Shown in pieces: positions 12,914 through 22,584 of a stretch of DNA of 35,497 nt. The position numbers and the translations under genes were made by a program. This stretch comes from a virus. A model generated the notes under the pieces. The model was not told the origin of the DNA. It did no database searches and saw nothing but the letters and a program-made list of their open reading frames with translations. The number at the start of each line of letters is the position of its first letter. Within the stretch, counting starts at the first letter, position 1. The stretch is taken from positions 1-35,497 of the IMG/VR virus record IMGVR_UViG_3300030102_007105; one strand, given 5' to 3'.

Positions 12914-15397
12914 TTATTGTTGTCTTGTTAAATTTTCTAACGCTTCATCTGATTTTTCTGGATCGTCACTGAACACATAATCAAAGGTATTTGCGCCCAT
13001 TTCTTTTGCTTTATCAATGTTTTTTTGTGCTTCTACCTCTAAAGCTTTTTTTATCAAAGTTGGTGATTTTTTATCAACAGCGTCAGTTATGGTATCTACA
13101 ACTTGATCGCCTGTTTCAACAGTTGCTCCTAACAAAGACGCGAATAAATTGATCCAAGCATTTCTATAAGCGATGGTTGTTATTTCTTCTCCGATCATAT
13201 TCCTCACTGATTGGGCGTTCATTGGATTTGTGAGAGCAGAAAGAAAAGCTCTAGTGCCAAACAAAACTGTGAGAGCACTTAACGGATTTGAGTATAAAGC
13301 GCCACCTGCTAAACCATAAGTCATAACTTTAGCAACTTGCGAACCTAATTTAGCTCTGCCACCACTAATTTGCATTGACCGCTGCAAAAAAGTAGACGCA
13401 TTAGGCACCGATTTACCGATACTATTTTCAATATTTTGCAAAAATAATTCTAAATCTGCTCTTTTTATATCAGAATTTTTTAAGAGTATATCAATAGTCT
13501 GTTTGCGTGTTTTATCTGAAGCCGTAACAGTTTCTAAAATGCCATCTGCTTGTTTCTTCAAAGGAGAACTTCCAAGCAGGCTTTTTAATGGTTCAGCATT
13601 TAAAACAAAAGTACTAGCTCTACCTGGTTGGGCCACCTCTTCAACTGATTCTTTCAAAGCTTTTTGTACGAAAGTTGCGGCAATTTGATTCATAGTTTCA
13701 GGCGTTACTAATCGAGACAATTCTTCAACAACAGAAGGCTCATTCAAATCTAAAATAATTTTTACAAGACTATCGATTGATTGAGTTGTGACTGTGCTTG
13801 AGCCTGTGCTTCCCAATTTACCTGAAACGGTTTCAATTCTTTTAGTTACAGGTGTATCAATTAAAGCAGTGATCTCTCTACTATACTCAGCATCTAATTT
13901 TGCAAGAGTATTAGTAACCTCTTTAACTTGGTCTTTAGTTACCGCTAATCCGCCGCCTATATTAGTAAATGGAGAAGAAACATTGTTTATGACATCTGTT
14001 TTTATAGCATCTTTTAATGGTTTTAAAAGACGATATACTGATGCACCTTCTCTTTCACTTACGTCAAAAGCCTCACCTATTTGTGCGTTAATCCGCTGGA
14101 GAGCTTCATCTGCTTGCTTCAAAGTCATGTTATCTAAATTAAGAACTTCTTGAACAACGTTGTTCACTCTGCGTGTAACGTTATTTGATAAAAATTCTTT
14201 CTTTTTGCCATTAACAATGGTGGTTGGTTGGTCTCGCTTTATTGCATCTAACATACTTTGAGCATAGGCTTTTGCACTGTTAGGAGAAACAATTAAACCA
14301 TACGATTCTGCAGTGTCAAAAACCTCTTTGTATTTTTGATCATAAGATTCTGAAAATTTATTCATTGTGGTTGTTGCTTCAGCGTAAATTTTCCTACCTA
14401 AGTCTGACAAACTACCTAAAGTCGGTGCAATCCGAGATGGCAGTCCTTTTGCAACTTTATAGACGTTTCGAAGATAAGTTGCCTCATTTTTCTGAGCGCC
14501 ACGCCCAATATAAGGCATCCTTCCAAGAACATTGACAACATTAAGTCCGTAGGCTCTGGCCCCAACAGTTAATGGAAGATTATCAAGGCTGAGTCTTCTC
14601 CCAGAAAGGTCGGCAAACTCTTTCATCTGTGGTGTGATTTTGTTCGCAAAATTTGAAATTTGCTTACCACCTACCCTTGATGTTGCGCTCAAAACAGTAA
14701 ACATCCCATGTAAGTAAACTTCGGCCATCATCACTCTTTTTAACTCATCGTTAGAAAGCGTTTTAAAATTGTTTTCATAACCATTTTCTGAAGCTAAATT
14801 GAGAACTCTTGCAACCAAATCAGGCGTAGCAGAACCAGCAACACTGCCACTGAGTTCTCCAAGAAAAGCTCCTATTCCTCCACCAATGACTTTTCCTTTC
14901 AAACCAAAAGGACTTCCTATCTTTGCTCCAGCTTTCCCACCAAGATATGCTCCAGTCAAACTTCCACCAATCGAGGTTGCTGCTCTTTGAAAAGGATAGG
15001 GATCGTCTAAATCCATTAAGAAAACGTTATTGCCTAATTTTGTCCACATGTCAGGATCAGTCTTAGCCATCTTGCTAGAATCTACTTCGTTATAATCATC
15101 TGGATTGCCGTTATCGCCAAGAGGTTTTTTTTGTATAGTAGGAAATTGATCCGCAATTCTTTCAATAACTTGGGCTTCTGTATATTGAGAAAGACCATCA
15201 TATTTAGGCGTTAAGATAAAGTCTTGTAATTGGGATCGATTTTGAATTGTAACTTGTCCATCTTTCAAAGGTATAGTAACAGGTGAATCTTTAAGAATTG
15301 CAAAGTCTATAGTGTCTAAAAAAGCATCAGGTGACAAACTATTTTGTGCATTGGGATTTGTTGGTGTCGCTGCTACATCTGAGGTTGTTTCAATCAT
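12914..15397 (-). CDS. large internal virion (ejection) protein
   Basis: This 827-aa protein has a glycine-rich amphipathic/membrane region at about 143-190 (GGSLTGAYLGGKAGAKIGSP, then GGGIGAFLGELSGSVAGS). A long helical body follows, and a second hydrophobic region lies near 690-745. These features and its place after two smaller coiled-coil proteins fit the large ejection protein of podoviruses, which forms a channel across the cell envelope. It lacks the lytic transglycosylase motif of T7 gp16. GGAAG precedes ATG 15397, 5 bp after the upstream stop. Confidence 0.7.
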   Translation of the reverse strand: MIETTSDVAATPTNPNAQNSLSPDAFLDTIDFAILKDSPVTIPLKDGQVTIQNRSQLQDFILTPKYDGLSQYTEAQVIERIADQFPTIQKKPLGDNGNPDDYNEVDSSKMAKTDPDMWTKLGNNVFLMDLDDPYPFQRAATSIGGSLTGAYLGGKAGAKIGSPFGLKGKVIGGGIGAFLGELSGSVAGSATPDLVARVLNLASENGYENNFKTLSNDELKRVMMAEVYLHGMFTVLSATSRVGGKQISNFANKITPQMKEFADLSGRRLSLDNLPLTVGARAYGLNVVNVLGRMPYIGRGAQKNEATYLRNVYKVAKGLPSRIAPTLGSLSDLGRKIYAEATTTMNKFSESYDQKYKEVFDTAESYGLIVSPNSAKAYAQSMLDAIKRDQPTTIVNGKKKEFLSNNVTRRVNNVVQEVLNLDNMTLKQADEALQRINAQIGEAFDVSEREGASVYRLLKPLKDAIKTDVINNVSSPFTNIGGGLAVTKDQVKEVTNTLAKLDAEYSREITALIDTPVTKRIETVSGKLGSTGSSTVTTQSIDSLVKIILDLNEPSVVEELSRLVTPETMNQIAATFVQKALKESVEEVAQPGRASTFVLNAEPLKSLLGSSPLKKQADGILETVTASDKTRKQTIDILLKNSDIKRADLELFLQNIENSIGKSVPNASTFLQRSMQISGGRAKLGSQVAKVMTYGLAGGALYSNPLSALTVLFGTRAFLSALTNPMNAQSVRNMIGEEITTIAYRNAWINLFASLLGATVETGDQVVDTITDAVDKKSPTLIKKALEVEAQKNIDKAKEMGANTFDYVFSDDPEKSDEALENLTRQQ

Positions 15398-15402
15398 AAT
15401 TT

Positions 15403-16713
15403 TTAACTTCCGATGGGATTTAAACTCATGTTAATTGTTTTGGCACCTTTGTTATTAGTTTTCTTCTCATTAGCGGCGTTATAATCCTTAAGTATACTTT
15501 TCTCCACTTCGTTTACTCTCTCAATAAATTTTTTGCGCGCAGTTTCACCTAATGCCGCATTTAATGTTGAGTTTACATAATCACGCACTATTTGATCTTT
15601 TTCCTCTCTAGGAATATCTCTATTGCCTATCTTAAGTAAAAAGTTAATGTAAGCTTCATGTTGCTCCTTTTTTCTTTCATTGATAGCAATAAGAGAAGCA
15701 ATCTGTCTAATATTTCCTTGTGGTGTACCTGTCTCTTTCGGACTCGCATCTCGCAACAATTGAACTTCTTTTTGATTCAAATTACCTTCAACATACTCCA
15801 TAAGTTCCAACGTTGTTCGAGAAGACGCAGCTTTAAAAACCTCAAAATCAGCAACCTTAGCACCAGCAAGTTGCTCTAAAAATTGTGTAATTTGAGAGCC
15901 TTCTGCATCGCCGAATAACTCTTGCGCTAATTGCATGGGTCTTTGCAGGAAGGATCGGGCGATTCCAGTTTTTAAGCCAGTTCGATATAATTTTTCCATT
16001 TCAGCGACAATTTGTGGCATTGTGGAGTTCATTATGGCTACTGAACCCTCTCGGTCTTTCTTAATGAAATCTAACGCTGGATTATCGTCTCCATAATTAT
16101 CTAAAACCCTGCGGTTTACTAACTGCAAATTTCTAATGTACGTTTGACCTTTGCGGGTTTTAGGATTGAAGCCAGCAACTATAGCTTGACCTTCATATTT
16201 AGCTATTTCTTCATTTTGTTTTTTTATCTGCTCTTTATCTAGTTCAAGGTTTTCTTCAACAGTTAATAAATTTCCATCTTTTCTAGTGCGAAGGTCATTA
16301 AAATTTGCATTAAAATTTTCTAACTGAGAGTCTAAAACACTAGTAGAAGCGCCTATTTGATTTAACATATTTGCAGAGTTAGCAATTCTTGTTGCTACTG
16401 AGTTTTGAAAGTTACTTATATCTTTGACTATTTTTTGTCGATTTTCCATTAACATTTTTTGCGCTTCGGGATTATTAGATTCCGATCTTATTTTTTTATC
16501 TAAATTTCTTAGTTGCGTGAAAAGAACTTTAGATGTGCGTGAAGCTTCTGTAAATATCTTATCTGCTGCAGTTTGAACTTGGTTTTGGATATCAATCATA
16601 GTATCACGGTTTATTTTTCGTGTGTCTGCTTGAGTCTTATTAAAAGTAGCTCGATCATTTAAGATATTTAATTCACGTAATGCTTGTCTTTGGGGGCTAG
16701 AGATTAACCTCAT
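15403..16713 (-). CDS. internal virion protein (helical, coiled coil)
   Basis: The 436-aa protein is almost wholly alpha-helical and charged, with long coiled-coil stretches (for example ENFNANFNDLRTRKDGN, then EENLELDKEQIKKQNEEIAK). No enzyme motif is seen. Position between two other ejection-type proteins suggests the middle internal virion protein (T7 gp15 role). The start MRLISSPQRQ follows the upstream stop by 9 bp. Confidence 0.65.
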   Translation of the reverse strand: MRLISSPQRQALRELNILNDRATFNKTQADTRKINRDTMIDIQNQVQTAADKIFTEASRTSKVLFTQLRNLDKKIRSESNNPEAQKMLMENRQKIVKDISNFQNSVATRIANSANMLNQIGASTSVLDSQLENFNANFNDLRTRKDGNLLTVEENLELDKEQIKKQNEEIAKYEGQAIVAGFNPKTRKGQTYIRNLQLVNRRVLDNYGDDNPALDFIKKDREGSVAIMNSTMPQIVAEMEKLYRTGLKTGIARSFLQRPMQLAQELFGDAEGSQITQFLEQLAGAKVADFEVFKAASSRTTLELMEYVEGNLNQKEVQLLRDASPKETGTPQGNIRQIASLIAINERKKEQHEAYINFLLKIGNRDIPREEKDQIVRDYVNSTLNAALGETARKKFIERVNEVEKSILKDYNAANEKKTNNKGAKTINMSLNPIGS

Positions 16714-16722
16714 AATATTTAC

Positions 16723-17475
16723 CTATCGTATTCCTAGTGATGTTAATATGTTATCGGTCAAATCAGCAACGTTGTTAGCTTGTCCTGATGCTAGTTGTCC
16801 TAAAACTTGAGACTCAATAGAAGCAAGGTTCGCCATCGCACCTGTTATGCTGCCAACATTATTTAAACCTACATTGAGCTGACGATTAAGTTCATTCAAT
16901 GCAGTTTCAGCAGCTTGAATATTTGCTTGAGCTTCTAGTCTCGATAAATTTGTAAAGAGTTGTAATTCTTGAAGAAAAGATTGTGCTCCAGTTTCAGCAA
17001 TTGGAATATCGTATTCTCGCGCAAGCCGAGATTCAGCATCTTGAGCAAAAGAGCTACCTGCAACTCGCCTTCTTGCTAAATTTTCTCGCAAATCACCTAT
17101 CGCTTTTCTTTTTGCATTTTCTAAACTATCAACTCTTGCTCTAGTTAAAGCACCGAAACCTGGTGTTAAATTTTCTCTTTGACCTCTCAAATTACTCGCA
17201 TACTGTCCTAAACTTGTTTGCATGTCTCCTATCAAATTTGATCGAGTCGCATTAGTAGGAGAAACCGTATAAACTCCATCTGTTAATTGACCTTGTAAAC
17301 CACCAGCATTTAAGCCAACTCCTAAATCTCTAAAATCTGTTATAGGACGCAAAATGTCTTCTGTACCTGTTTCTAACAAATCATCCAATAATGTTGATAG
17401 ACCGAGCTGACTACCAAAATCAAGTACATTTCTACCTAAACTTTTGAAATCAATATTGTTTAATAGATCGACCAT
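16723..17475 (-). CDS. internal virion protein (gp14-like)
   Basis: The 250-aa, Ala/Asn/Leu-rich helical protein has the stretch ARRRVAGSSFAQDAESRLAR and then ANIQAAETALNELNRQLNVG. That pattern is typical of the smallest podovirus ejection proteins ('R..gSsFa..a......'). It probably forms the first part of the ejectosome, near the outer membrane. It begins one base after the upstream gene stop. Confidence 0.65.
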   Translation of the reverse strand: MVDLLNNIDFKSLGRNVLDFGSQLGLSTLLDDLLETGTEDILRPITDFRDLGVGLNAGGLQGQLTDGVYTVSPTNATRSNLIGDMQTSLGQYASNLRGQRENLTPGFGALTRARVDSLENAKRKAIGDLRENLARRRVAGSSFAQDAESRLAREYDIPIAETGAQSFLQELQLFTNLSRLEAQANIQAAETALNELNRQLNVGLNNVGSITGAMANLASIESQVLGQLASGQANNVADLTDNILTSLGIR

Positions 17476-17997
17476 TTATTTGACCCTTCTTGTTTGATAT
17501 AAATTTGCTGGCCCTTTAATAATATCGTGCAATCGTCCAACGCTACGAATCAGACCAATTTTCTTTAAATAATTAGGAAAGCGTGACGTTTCAATACTTG
17601 CATAAAACATGATTACAGTTGTGTCACGCAAAATTCTAAAAAATGAAGAAATACCCTCGACAATATTTCTTTTTGAAGCCCACCAAAAAACAACAAAATC
17701 AGTAACCATGTAACTATTTTTCTGTTTTGCTAAAAATACTAATCCTACAGGGATAATTCCTTTCGGAGTTGTTGCTTTAACAACTAAAACGTAACTTTGA
17801 TTTTTTCTCACATAATGAGTAAATAAATCATTAAACGTTTCTTTTTCTAAATTACTGGTAAATTTTACGTCTAAAAATTTTAAACTTGATTTTTTATTAG
17901 CAGCAAAAACGTACCTTAAATGTTCATAATCTAAAGGCTCAATTGTTACTTCTCTAGCGGTTGTGCGGTTAAGTCGAGGCTGAGAAGCGAACTCCAA
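17476..17997 (-). CDS. GNAT-like acyltransferase-type protein between nozzle and ejection genes
   Basis: The predicted 173-aa protein has a core from REVTIEPLDYEHLRYVFAAN to VGRLHDIIKGPANLYQTRR, with the alternating strands of a GNAT-like fold (SYVLVVKATTPKGIIPVGLV). No clear acetyl-CoA P-loop is visible. The open frame extends upstream to ATG 18225, but that extra part runs out of frame under the nozzle gene and is Gln/Glu/Ser-rich. No ATG lies near the conserved part, so I choose TTG 17997, preceded by GAAG at 9 nt and overlapping the nozzle by 29 bp. It may be a virion-associated protein. Confidence 0.5.
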   Translation of the reverse strand: MEFASQPRLNRTTAREVTIEPLDYEHLRYVFAANKKSSLKFLDVKFTSNLEKETFNDLFTHYVRKNQSYVLVVKATTPKGIIPVGLVFLAKQKNSYMVTDFVVFWWASKRNIVEGISSFFRILRDTTVIMFYASIETSRFPNYLKKIGLIRSVGRLHDIIKGPANLYQTRRVK

Positions 17998-19585
17998 GCT
18001 CTGCGACTTCGAAGTCGTTTTTGCTATCGACAGTGAGTCGGATTTGAAATTCGTTTGATCTCCCTGCAATGCCCCAGTTTCTTCTTGTGAGTCTTCCTGA
18101 AACGGCTTTGCCGAAATATTTTCCTCCGCTGAAATAGGCTCCTCCTGAAAAGTAAGCGGCTGCTTCAACTCCTGAGAGTGTTTCTGTGATTTCCTCATTA
18201 AAAATAGAGTCTCCGTTATATTCAAACCTAATAGTTATTGTGGCTGTAACATCTTTTTGTTGGAATAAAATCCAACCTTCAAAGTCAAACACTTCGGCAC
18301 TAGAATTAAAAGTGAATAGTTTAGACAAACGCTCTGTTTTTACAGCACTAGTATTATCACCACCATTAGTAGTGCCTTCTATTTTATATAGGTTGCCGTT
18401 TTCATCTCCAGCAAAAACGTACTCTAAACCGTCCTGTGGGTCGAGACAGTTCATCATTGCCGTGAAATCCATGTTGACCGCATCAGCAGTTACCCACTTA
18501 GACCACGGAGAGATTCCTAAACCAAGTAGTGATTTGTGCAAAACCCATAACTGATTTTTACCTGTAGGCATCCAATAAACTTTTTGAGTTCGCTCATTAT
18601 AAACAGCCGTCCAGTCAGTATAAGTTTCAATTGTGTCGTTAATGTCTTCACTTAAATCATTCGTTTCGACATCGCCAAATTTTTGCGTAGCTGCAAGCGA
18701 TTCAATTCGGCCTTGTCTTCCATAGTAAACATCGTTTCCTGCATACACGACTCCTTCAGTGCCAGTAGCACCAGAGCGAGGATAAAGTGGAATGAAGGCA
18801 AAATCTTTTGCGCTTGCACCTGTCAATTGAAACGTAGCACCGCTTCGAGATGATGTTACAACTTTATTGAAAGCTCCTACAAAGCCGTTTATAGGGCGCA
18901 AATCAGGTTGCACTAGAAAGAAAGCATCTTCTTCAGAAAGACTGCTAGACGGCCTTTGATCGTTGCTTATTATTGTGTAAGAGCCTCTTTTAGACCCGAC
19001 AATTAAATGAGGATAATGAGTGGAGTTATCATTTACATTTGAAAACATCACGCGCTCTGCATCAATCGTGCAATATTTGGCTCGAAACTCGCCAGTCCAA
19101 GAAGTGCTACCGTCATTTTTTGTGAAAGTTACAGTAGATAAGGTGCTGCCATTCCATTGATACACTTGTTCTTGCAAATTTAAATCGGTAATTATAACAA
19201 CATCGTCTAATTCCCAATTATGCGACAAACGACCTCGTAACTGCGCTGTAGCACTAACCGTGCCTTTACTTGTAAACGTTGAACCATTCCATTGATAGAC
19301 TGTATTTCCTGCCTGTACCAACATAGAAATCGTACCGTCTGCCTTTTGTAAAGATGCAAAGCCCCTAATCTCAGCTCCGTTTGTTGCTGTTCCAATTTTA
19401 TCAAAAGGTTTTCTAGGCCTGAACGCAAAATTTTGTAAATCCAGATCGAAATTTTGTCCTTCAACACACTCTCTATCCTCCACATCCATTATAGAGGCGC
19501 GAGTTCTTAAACCACCTCCAAATCGTAAAATTATTGTATCTGCATTTTGCCGAACATTACCTTTAGGCGTGACATCGGTTGGCAT
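17969..19585 (-). CDS. tail nozzle protein (tail tubular protein B-like)
   Basis: The 538-aa beta-rich protein has repeated Trp-Asn-Gly units (NTVYQWNGSTF, EQVYQWNGSTL) suggesting a beta-propeller. It begins with a typical N-terminus, IILRFGGGLRTRASIMDVED. The order portal, capsid, adaptor, then this gene is that of podovirus nozzles (T7 gp12 role), which close the tail tube and carry fibres. It is shorter than T7 gp12. The start overlaps the adaptor stop (TAATG). Confidence 0.78.
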   Translation of the reverse strand: MPTDVTPKGNVRQNADTIILRFGGGLRTRASIMDVEDRECVEGQNFDLDLQNFAFRPRKPFDKIGTATNGAEIRGFASLQKADGTISMLVQAGNTVYQWNGSTFTSKGTVSATAQLRGRLSHNWELDDVVIITDLNLQEQVYQWNGSTLSTVTFTKNDGSTSWTGEFRAKYCTIDAERVMFSNVNDNSTHYPHLIVGSKRGSYTIISNDQRPSSSLSEEDAFFLVQPDLRPINGFVGAFNKVVTSSRSGATFQLTGASAKDFAFIPLYPRSGATGTEGVVYAGNDVYYGRQGRIESLAATQKFGDVETNDLSEDINDTIETYTDWTAVYNERTQKVYWMPTGKNQLWVLHKSLLGLGISPWSKWVTADAVNMDFTAMMNCLDPQDGLEYVFAGDENGNLYKIEGTTNGGDNTSAVKTERLSKLFTFNSSAEVFDFEGWILFQQKDVTATITIRFEYNGDSIFNEEITETLSGVEAAAYFSGGAYFSGGKYFGKAVSGRLTRRNWGIAGRSNEFQIRLTVDSKNDFEVAELGVRFSAST

Positions 19586-20310
19586 TAGTAACCCCTACCT
19601 GAATAACGACTGAAAGGATCGCTAGGATTTCTCACGATAAAATCCGAAAACCATGAAGGACGCATTTTATCTTCACTTAACATTCGAGAAGCAGTACCCA
19701 TCGCTCGTTGTAGCGTTTGCGCATCAACCATTCTGTTACGACTTCTGCGCCATAGTTCGGAAACCGCTGGTATCATGGCTTCGAAAACTTGATCAGAAAA
19801 AGGAAAAGTATCAGAAGCAGCGCTTACCGTAATACTTTTGTCAAATATGTATTTGTATACAAGGCCAGCTTCGCTGGCTTGAGGTATTTCACTTAAATAT
19901 AGCAAACCATCAGTCGGTCTAATCGCCGCAAAATAAGGAATACCTGTATAATTATTCGGGAGATCTTGATCAGACCGCATCTGCATGAAGCCACCTGGAT
20001 ACTCACTGATTGAACGACCATTTGTTTCGTCATTCAAAGGAAAATAAAGTCGTACCAAATTGCTTGCTAAAGCATAGTCACGATCTCCTGCAACTAAAGT
20101 AATACTCGACTCTGCTACACTTGTAGGCAAAGCCTTAGAAGAAGCAGAATAAAGCTCAATAACAGCTTCATTCCATACTTGAACCGCAGTATCAATAAAA
20201 ACTTGACGAGGCGAACTTGTTAAAGAATCAAGCTCTCCCGTATCACCAGTCAAAATATTAACTCGTCTTAAAACCGAATTGACACCATTAAGTAGCGTTT
20301 TTGTACCCAT
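19585..20310 (-). CDS. tail-tube adaptor (tail tubular protein A-like)
   Basis: The 241-aa protein has the adaptor hallmarks LLNGVNSVLRRVNILTGDTG near the N-terminus, VWNEAVIELYSASSKALPTS, and the C-terminal helical ELWRRSRNRMVDAQTLQRAM. Proteins of this family form the ring that joins portal to nozzle. It overlaps the upstream SAP-like gene by 23 bp, with AGAGA before ATG 20310. Confidence 0.82.
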   Translation of the reverse strand: MGTKTLLNGVNSVLRRVNILTGDTGELDSLTSSPRQVFIDTAVQVWNEAVIELYSASSKALPTSVAESSITLVAGDRDYALASNLVRLYFPLNDETNGRSISEYPGGFMQMRSDQDLPNNYTGIPYFAAIRPTDGLLYLSEIPQASEAGLVYKYIFDKSITVSAASDTFPFSDQVFEAMIPAVSELWRRSRNRMVDAQTLQRAMGTASRMLSEDKMRPSWFSDFIVRNPSDPFSRYSGRGY

Positions 20311-20830
20311 AAAATTTCTCTAGTAATTGTTGTTTAGTATCGGTTCGTTTTACAGGCAAACCTAATTCGCGCAATTTTTTTTGCAAGGTTTTGCCGTGCA
20401 TTTTTTCAGGGTTTTGTTGCCAAGAATTGTCAACGTTTGCTTGACCTTTCAAAGCAAGCAATTGCTCAATTTGTTCTGCTTGCTGTCTCACAATGTCCTT
20501 TAAATCTTCTTGCACAGATTGTTTACCTGTTTCTTCAATCTTAGAAGCATAGTCATAGTCAACATCTTTTATTTGTTGACGAGCTGGATAAACTACTTGT
20601 TTAGCAGAACCATTAGCTTGATTTTGTTGCACATTCAATACACCAACCAACTCTGCTAACTTAGCGTCATCAACACCATTAGCTTTGATTTGTTGACGCA
20701 ACAATTCAGCACCAGCAGTGGCATCATATTTTAATTCTAACTTTTGACATATCATTTCTAAATCGACCCTTCTTATTCTATCTATAAAAGGCCGAGAATC
20801 TTCTGTAACTAATTGATGTAATTCAGGCAA
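20288..20830 (-). CDS. SAP/HeH-like domain head-associated protein
   Basis: The 180-aa protein ends in a SAP/LEM-like helix-extension-helix (KTLQKKLRELGLPVKRTDTK then QLLEKFYGY). A similar small helical motif lies near the N-terminus. The middle is Gln-rich and coiled. A DNA-binding or joining role between capsid and tail genes is plausible. The start is TTG 20830, with a canonical GGAGG 7 nt upstream; the first ATG lies some 25 codons later. A terminator separates it from the capsid gene, which should lower its expression. Confidence 0.6.
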   Translation of the reverse strand: MPELHQLVTEDSRPFIDRIRRVDLEMICQKLELKYDATAGAELLRQQIKANGVDDAKLAELVGVLNVQQNQANGSAKQVVYPARQQIKDVDYDYASKIEETGKQSVQEDLKDIVRQQAEQIEQLLALKGQANVDNSWQQNPEKMHGKTLQKKLRELGLPVKRTDTKQQLLEKFYGYKNAT

Positions 20831-20845
20831 TTTTAATCCTCCAAT

Positions 20846-20870
20846 AAAAAGGGAGCGCCGAAGCGCCCCC
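20846..20870 (-). terminator. intrinsic terminator after the capsid gene
   Basis: On the minus strand GGGGGCGC, a TTCG tetraloop and GCGCTCCC form an 8-bp stem (one G-U) followed by TTTTT. It lies 20 bp past the capsid stop and would let capsid transcripts outnumber downstream tail transcripts. Confidence 0.88.
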
Positions 20871-20889
20871 TCACTCTACACAAAACTAT

Positions 20890-21969
20890 TTATATAGTTT
20901 TAGCACCACAGCGGATTGTTCTTCCGAAATCCGCATTAAGCACAGCGGCAGCATGCCACGCTTTCCAAGCCACAGTCATGATTTCATCGTAAGGATCACT
21001 TGTTCCACCTGATCCTAATCCTTTTACGATAATGTCAACCGTGTTCATAGCATCACCAGCTTCGAACGAACCATCTGGATATCGTTGTCCGAAACCAACT
21101 GTACCAATTGCGTCTTGACCGTAAATTGGCACACTATATAAGTCGATGTTAGAACCGCCAGTTGAACGACAACCAGTAGAGCCTACAGCCGCGCCAGCAT
21201 TTGCATCTACAGAAGCATCTTCTGTTAAACAAAACCGTACACTCAGTCCAGCTATGCCAAGAGAACCAAACTCACCTAAGTAAGTTAAAACTTGTCCTGC
21301 ATAAGTTTCTACAGAGTTGAATCCTGAAAGACCAGCAATATCTACTGCTACGTCTGGATGACAGATACCAATAAAAGCTGGTAACTGAGGTGACGTACCT
21401 TGATTGCCAGAACCAGTGGTCATTGGGAAAAACGTTCTTGCTGAATTTTTTGTTAAGGTGTTAATCACACTTTTAATTGAAGCAAGTGTAATTTCACTAT
21501 TTACAGCTCCATCAGAAGCACCAGCAACACGCACGATTGTTTGAGAATCTTCTGCTGTATTCCGTTGCACTTGATTCATGGATTGACCAGCATTGATGCC
21601 AATTACTTCCATAATTGCATCCATTTGACCGTTTGGCTCAAATTTTTCTACTGTTTCATTCATGATTACAAAGTTGCCGTATTTTGCAACTGTAGCAGTT
21701 ACATCAGTAACGGCTAGAGCAGCACTTGAACGACCTTGCATATAAGAAGCGTTGCCTTGCAACTCTCCTAAAGCAGTAGTAGCAGCAGAAAGATTGTTAA
21801 TCCTTCGCCATTTAACAGTAGCAGTGCCACCATTTCTTGTGATTTCTCCAGGCATTGTGCCTAAGAAGTAAGGTGCTCTCGATCTAGCATTTCTTAAAAA
21901 AGTAGACATGAGCATATTGTTGACTGGTAACGGTAATTCGCTATTAGTCGCTGAGATTGTTAAAGCCAT
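20890..21969 (-). CDS. major capsid protein, N4-gp56 type
   Basis: The 359-aa protein begins MALTISATNSELPLP. It has the family features GGTATVKWRRINNLSAATTA (about 47-66), then VTATVAKYGNFVIMNETVEK, a beta-rich middle with PAFIGICHPDVAVDIAGL, and a late VPIYGQDAIGTVGF followed by VAWKAWHAAAVLN. These match the N4-gp56 class of HK97-fold capsid proteins. GGAGA lies about 8 nt before ATG 21969. It is followed by a terminator and preceded by a scaffold-type gene, the usual order for a capsid gene. Confidence 0.82.
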   Translation of the reverse strand: MALTISATNSELPLPVNNMLMSTFLRNARSRAPYFLGTMPGEITRNGGTATVKWRRINNLSAATTALGELQGNASYMQGRSSAALAVTDVTATVAKYGNFVIMNETVEKFEPNGQMDAIMEVIGINAGQSMNQVQRNTAEDSQTIVRVAGASDGAVNSEITLASIKSVINTLTKNSARTFFPMTTGSGNQGTSPQLPAFIGICHPDVAVDIAGLSGFNSVETYAGQVLTYLGEFGSLGIAGLSVRFCLTEDASVDANAGAAVGSTGCRSTGGSNIDLYSVPIYGQDAIGTVGFGQRYPDGSFEAGDAMNTVDIIVKGLGSGGTSDPYDEIMTVAWKAWHAAAVLNADFGRTIRCGAKTI

Positions 21970-21984
21970 TGCATTTTCTCCAAA

Positions 21985-22584
21985 TTATTTGGCTCGATAA
22001 CTATTTTTCAAATTTCGAAATTCTACTTCCGATAAATTATTCATATTGGTAATAGAATATTTTGAATCATAGTCATCTGCGTTAGTTTCAGTTTTTGATT
22101 TAACGCTTGCTCTGACTGCATCAATGTTTTCGGTCAATTCTTTGTCAGGTACACCAATCCCTTTTTTGAAATCGGATGCCATCACTTTCGCAATTTTTTT
22201 CCATTTCTCAGGGTTATCATTCATACTTTGCCATGCAGAAACAATACGACTATCATCTTTAGCAGCTTGATCAACGTATCCAGACAAAATTTTATCCGAA
22301 ACGGTAAAACCAAGCTCATCCTTCATAATCGCAATTGTTTTATTCATGTTTTCTTTAAACTCTTGATTAGAACGCTGACGAGTTTGTTCCTCAAGAAGTT
22401 GTTTGACTTGCTCTAGTGTAGCCTGACTCGTATCATCCGTTTGAGGTGATGTAGTCGGGGCAACCGAGGTTGTTGTTGGTTGTGAATCGTATTCACTTAA
22501 CAACGTGTCGAGTTCTGCAACGCTTTCGCTTTTCGAACCTGAATCAACAGAATCAGGGTTGTTCGCTTTGGCTTCTTCACTCAT
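21985..22584 (-). CDS. capsid scaffolding protein
   Basis: The 199-aa protein has a Ser/Thr/Gln-rich disordered N-terminus, a coiled-coil middle (QVKQLLEEQTRQRSNQEFKE) and a basic C-terminal helix ending NNLSEVEFRNLKNSYRAK. Location between portal and capsid, acidic composition and lack of conserved enzymatic motifs fit the scaffold that shapes the procapsid and leaves before maturation. ATG 22584 overlaps the preceding small gene by 8 bp. Confidence 0.75.
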   Translation of the reverse strand: MSEEAKANNPDSVDSGSKSESVAELDTLLSEYDSQPTTTSVAPTTSPQTDDTSQATLEQVKQLLEEQTRQRSNQEFKENMNKTIAIMKDELGFTVSDKILSGYVDQAAKDDSRIVSAWQSMNDNPEKWKKIAKVMASDFKKGIGVPDKELTENIDAVRASVKSKTETNADDYDSKYSITNMNNLSEVEFRNLKNSYRAK

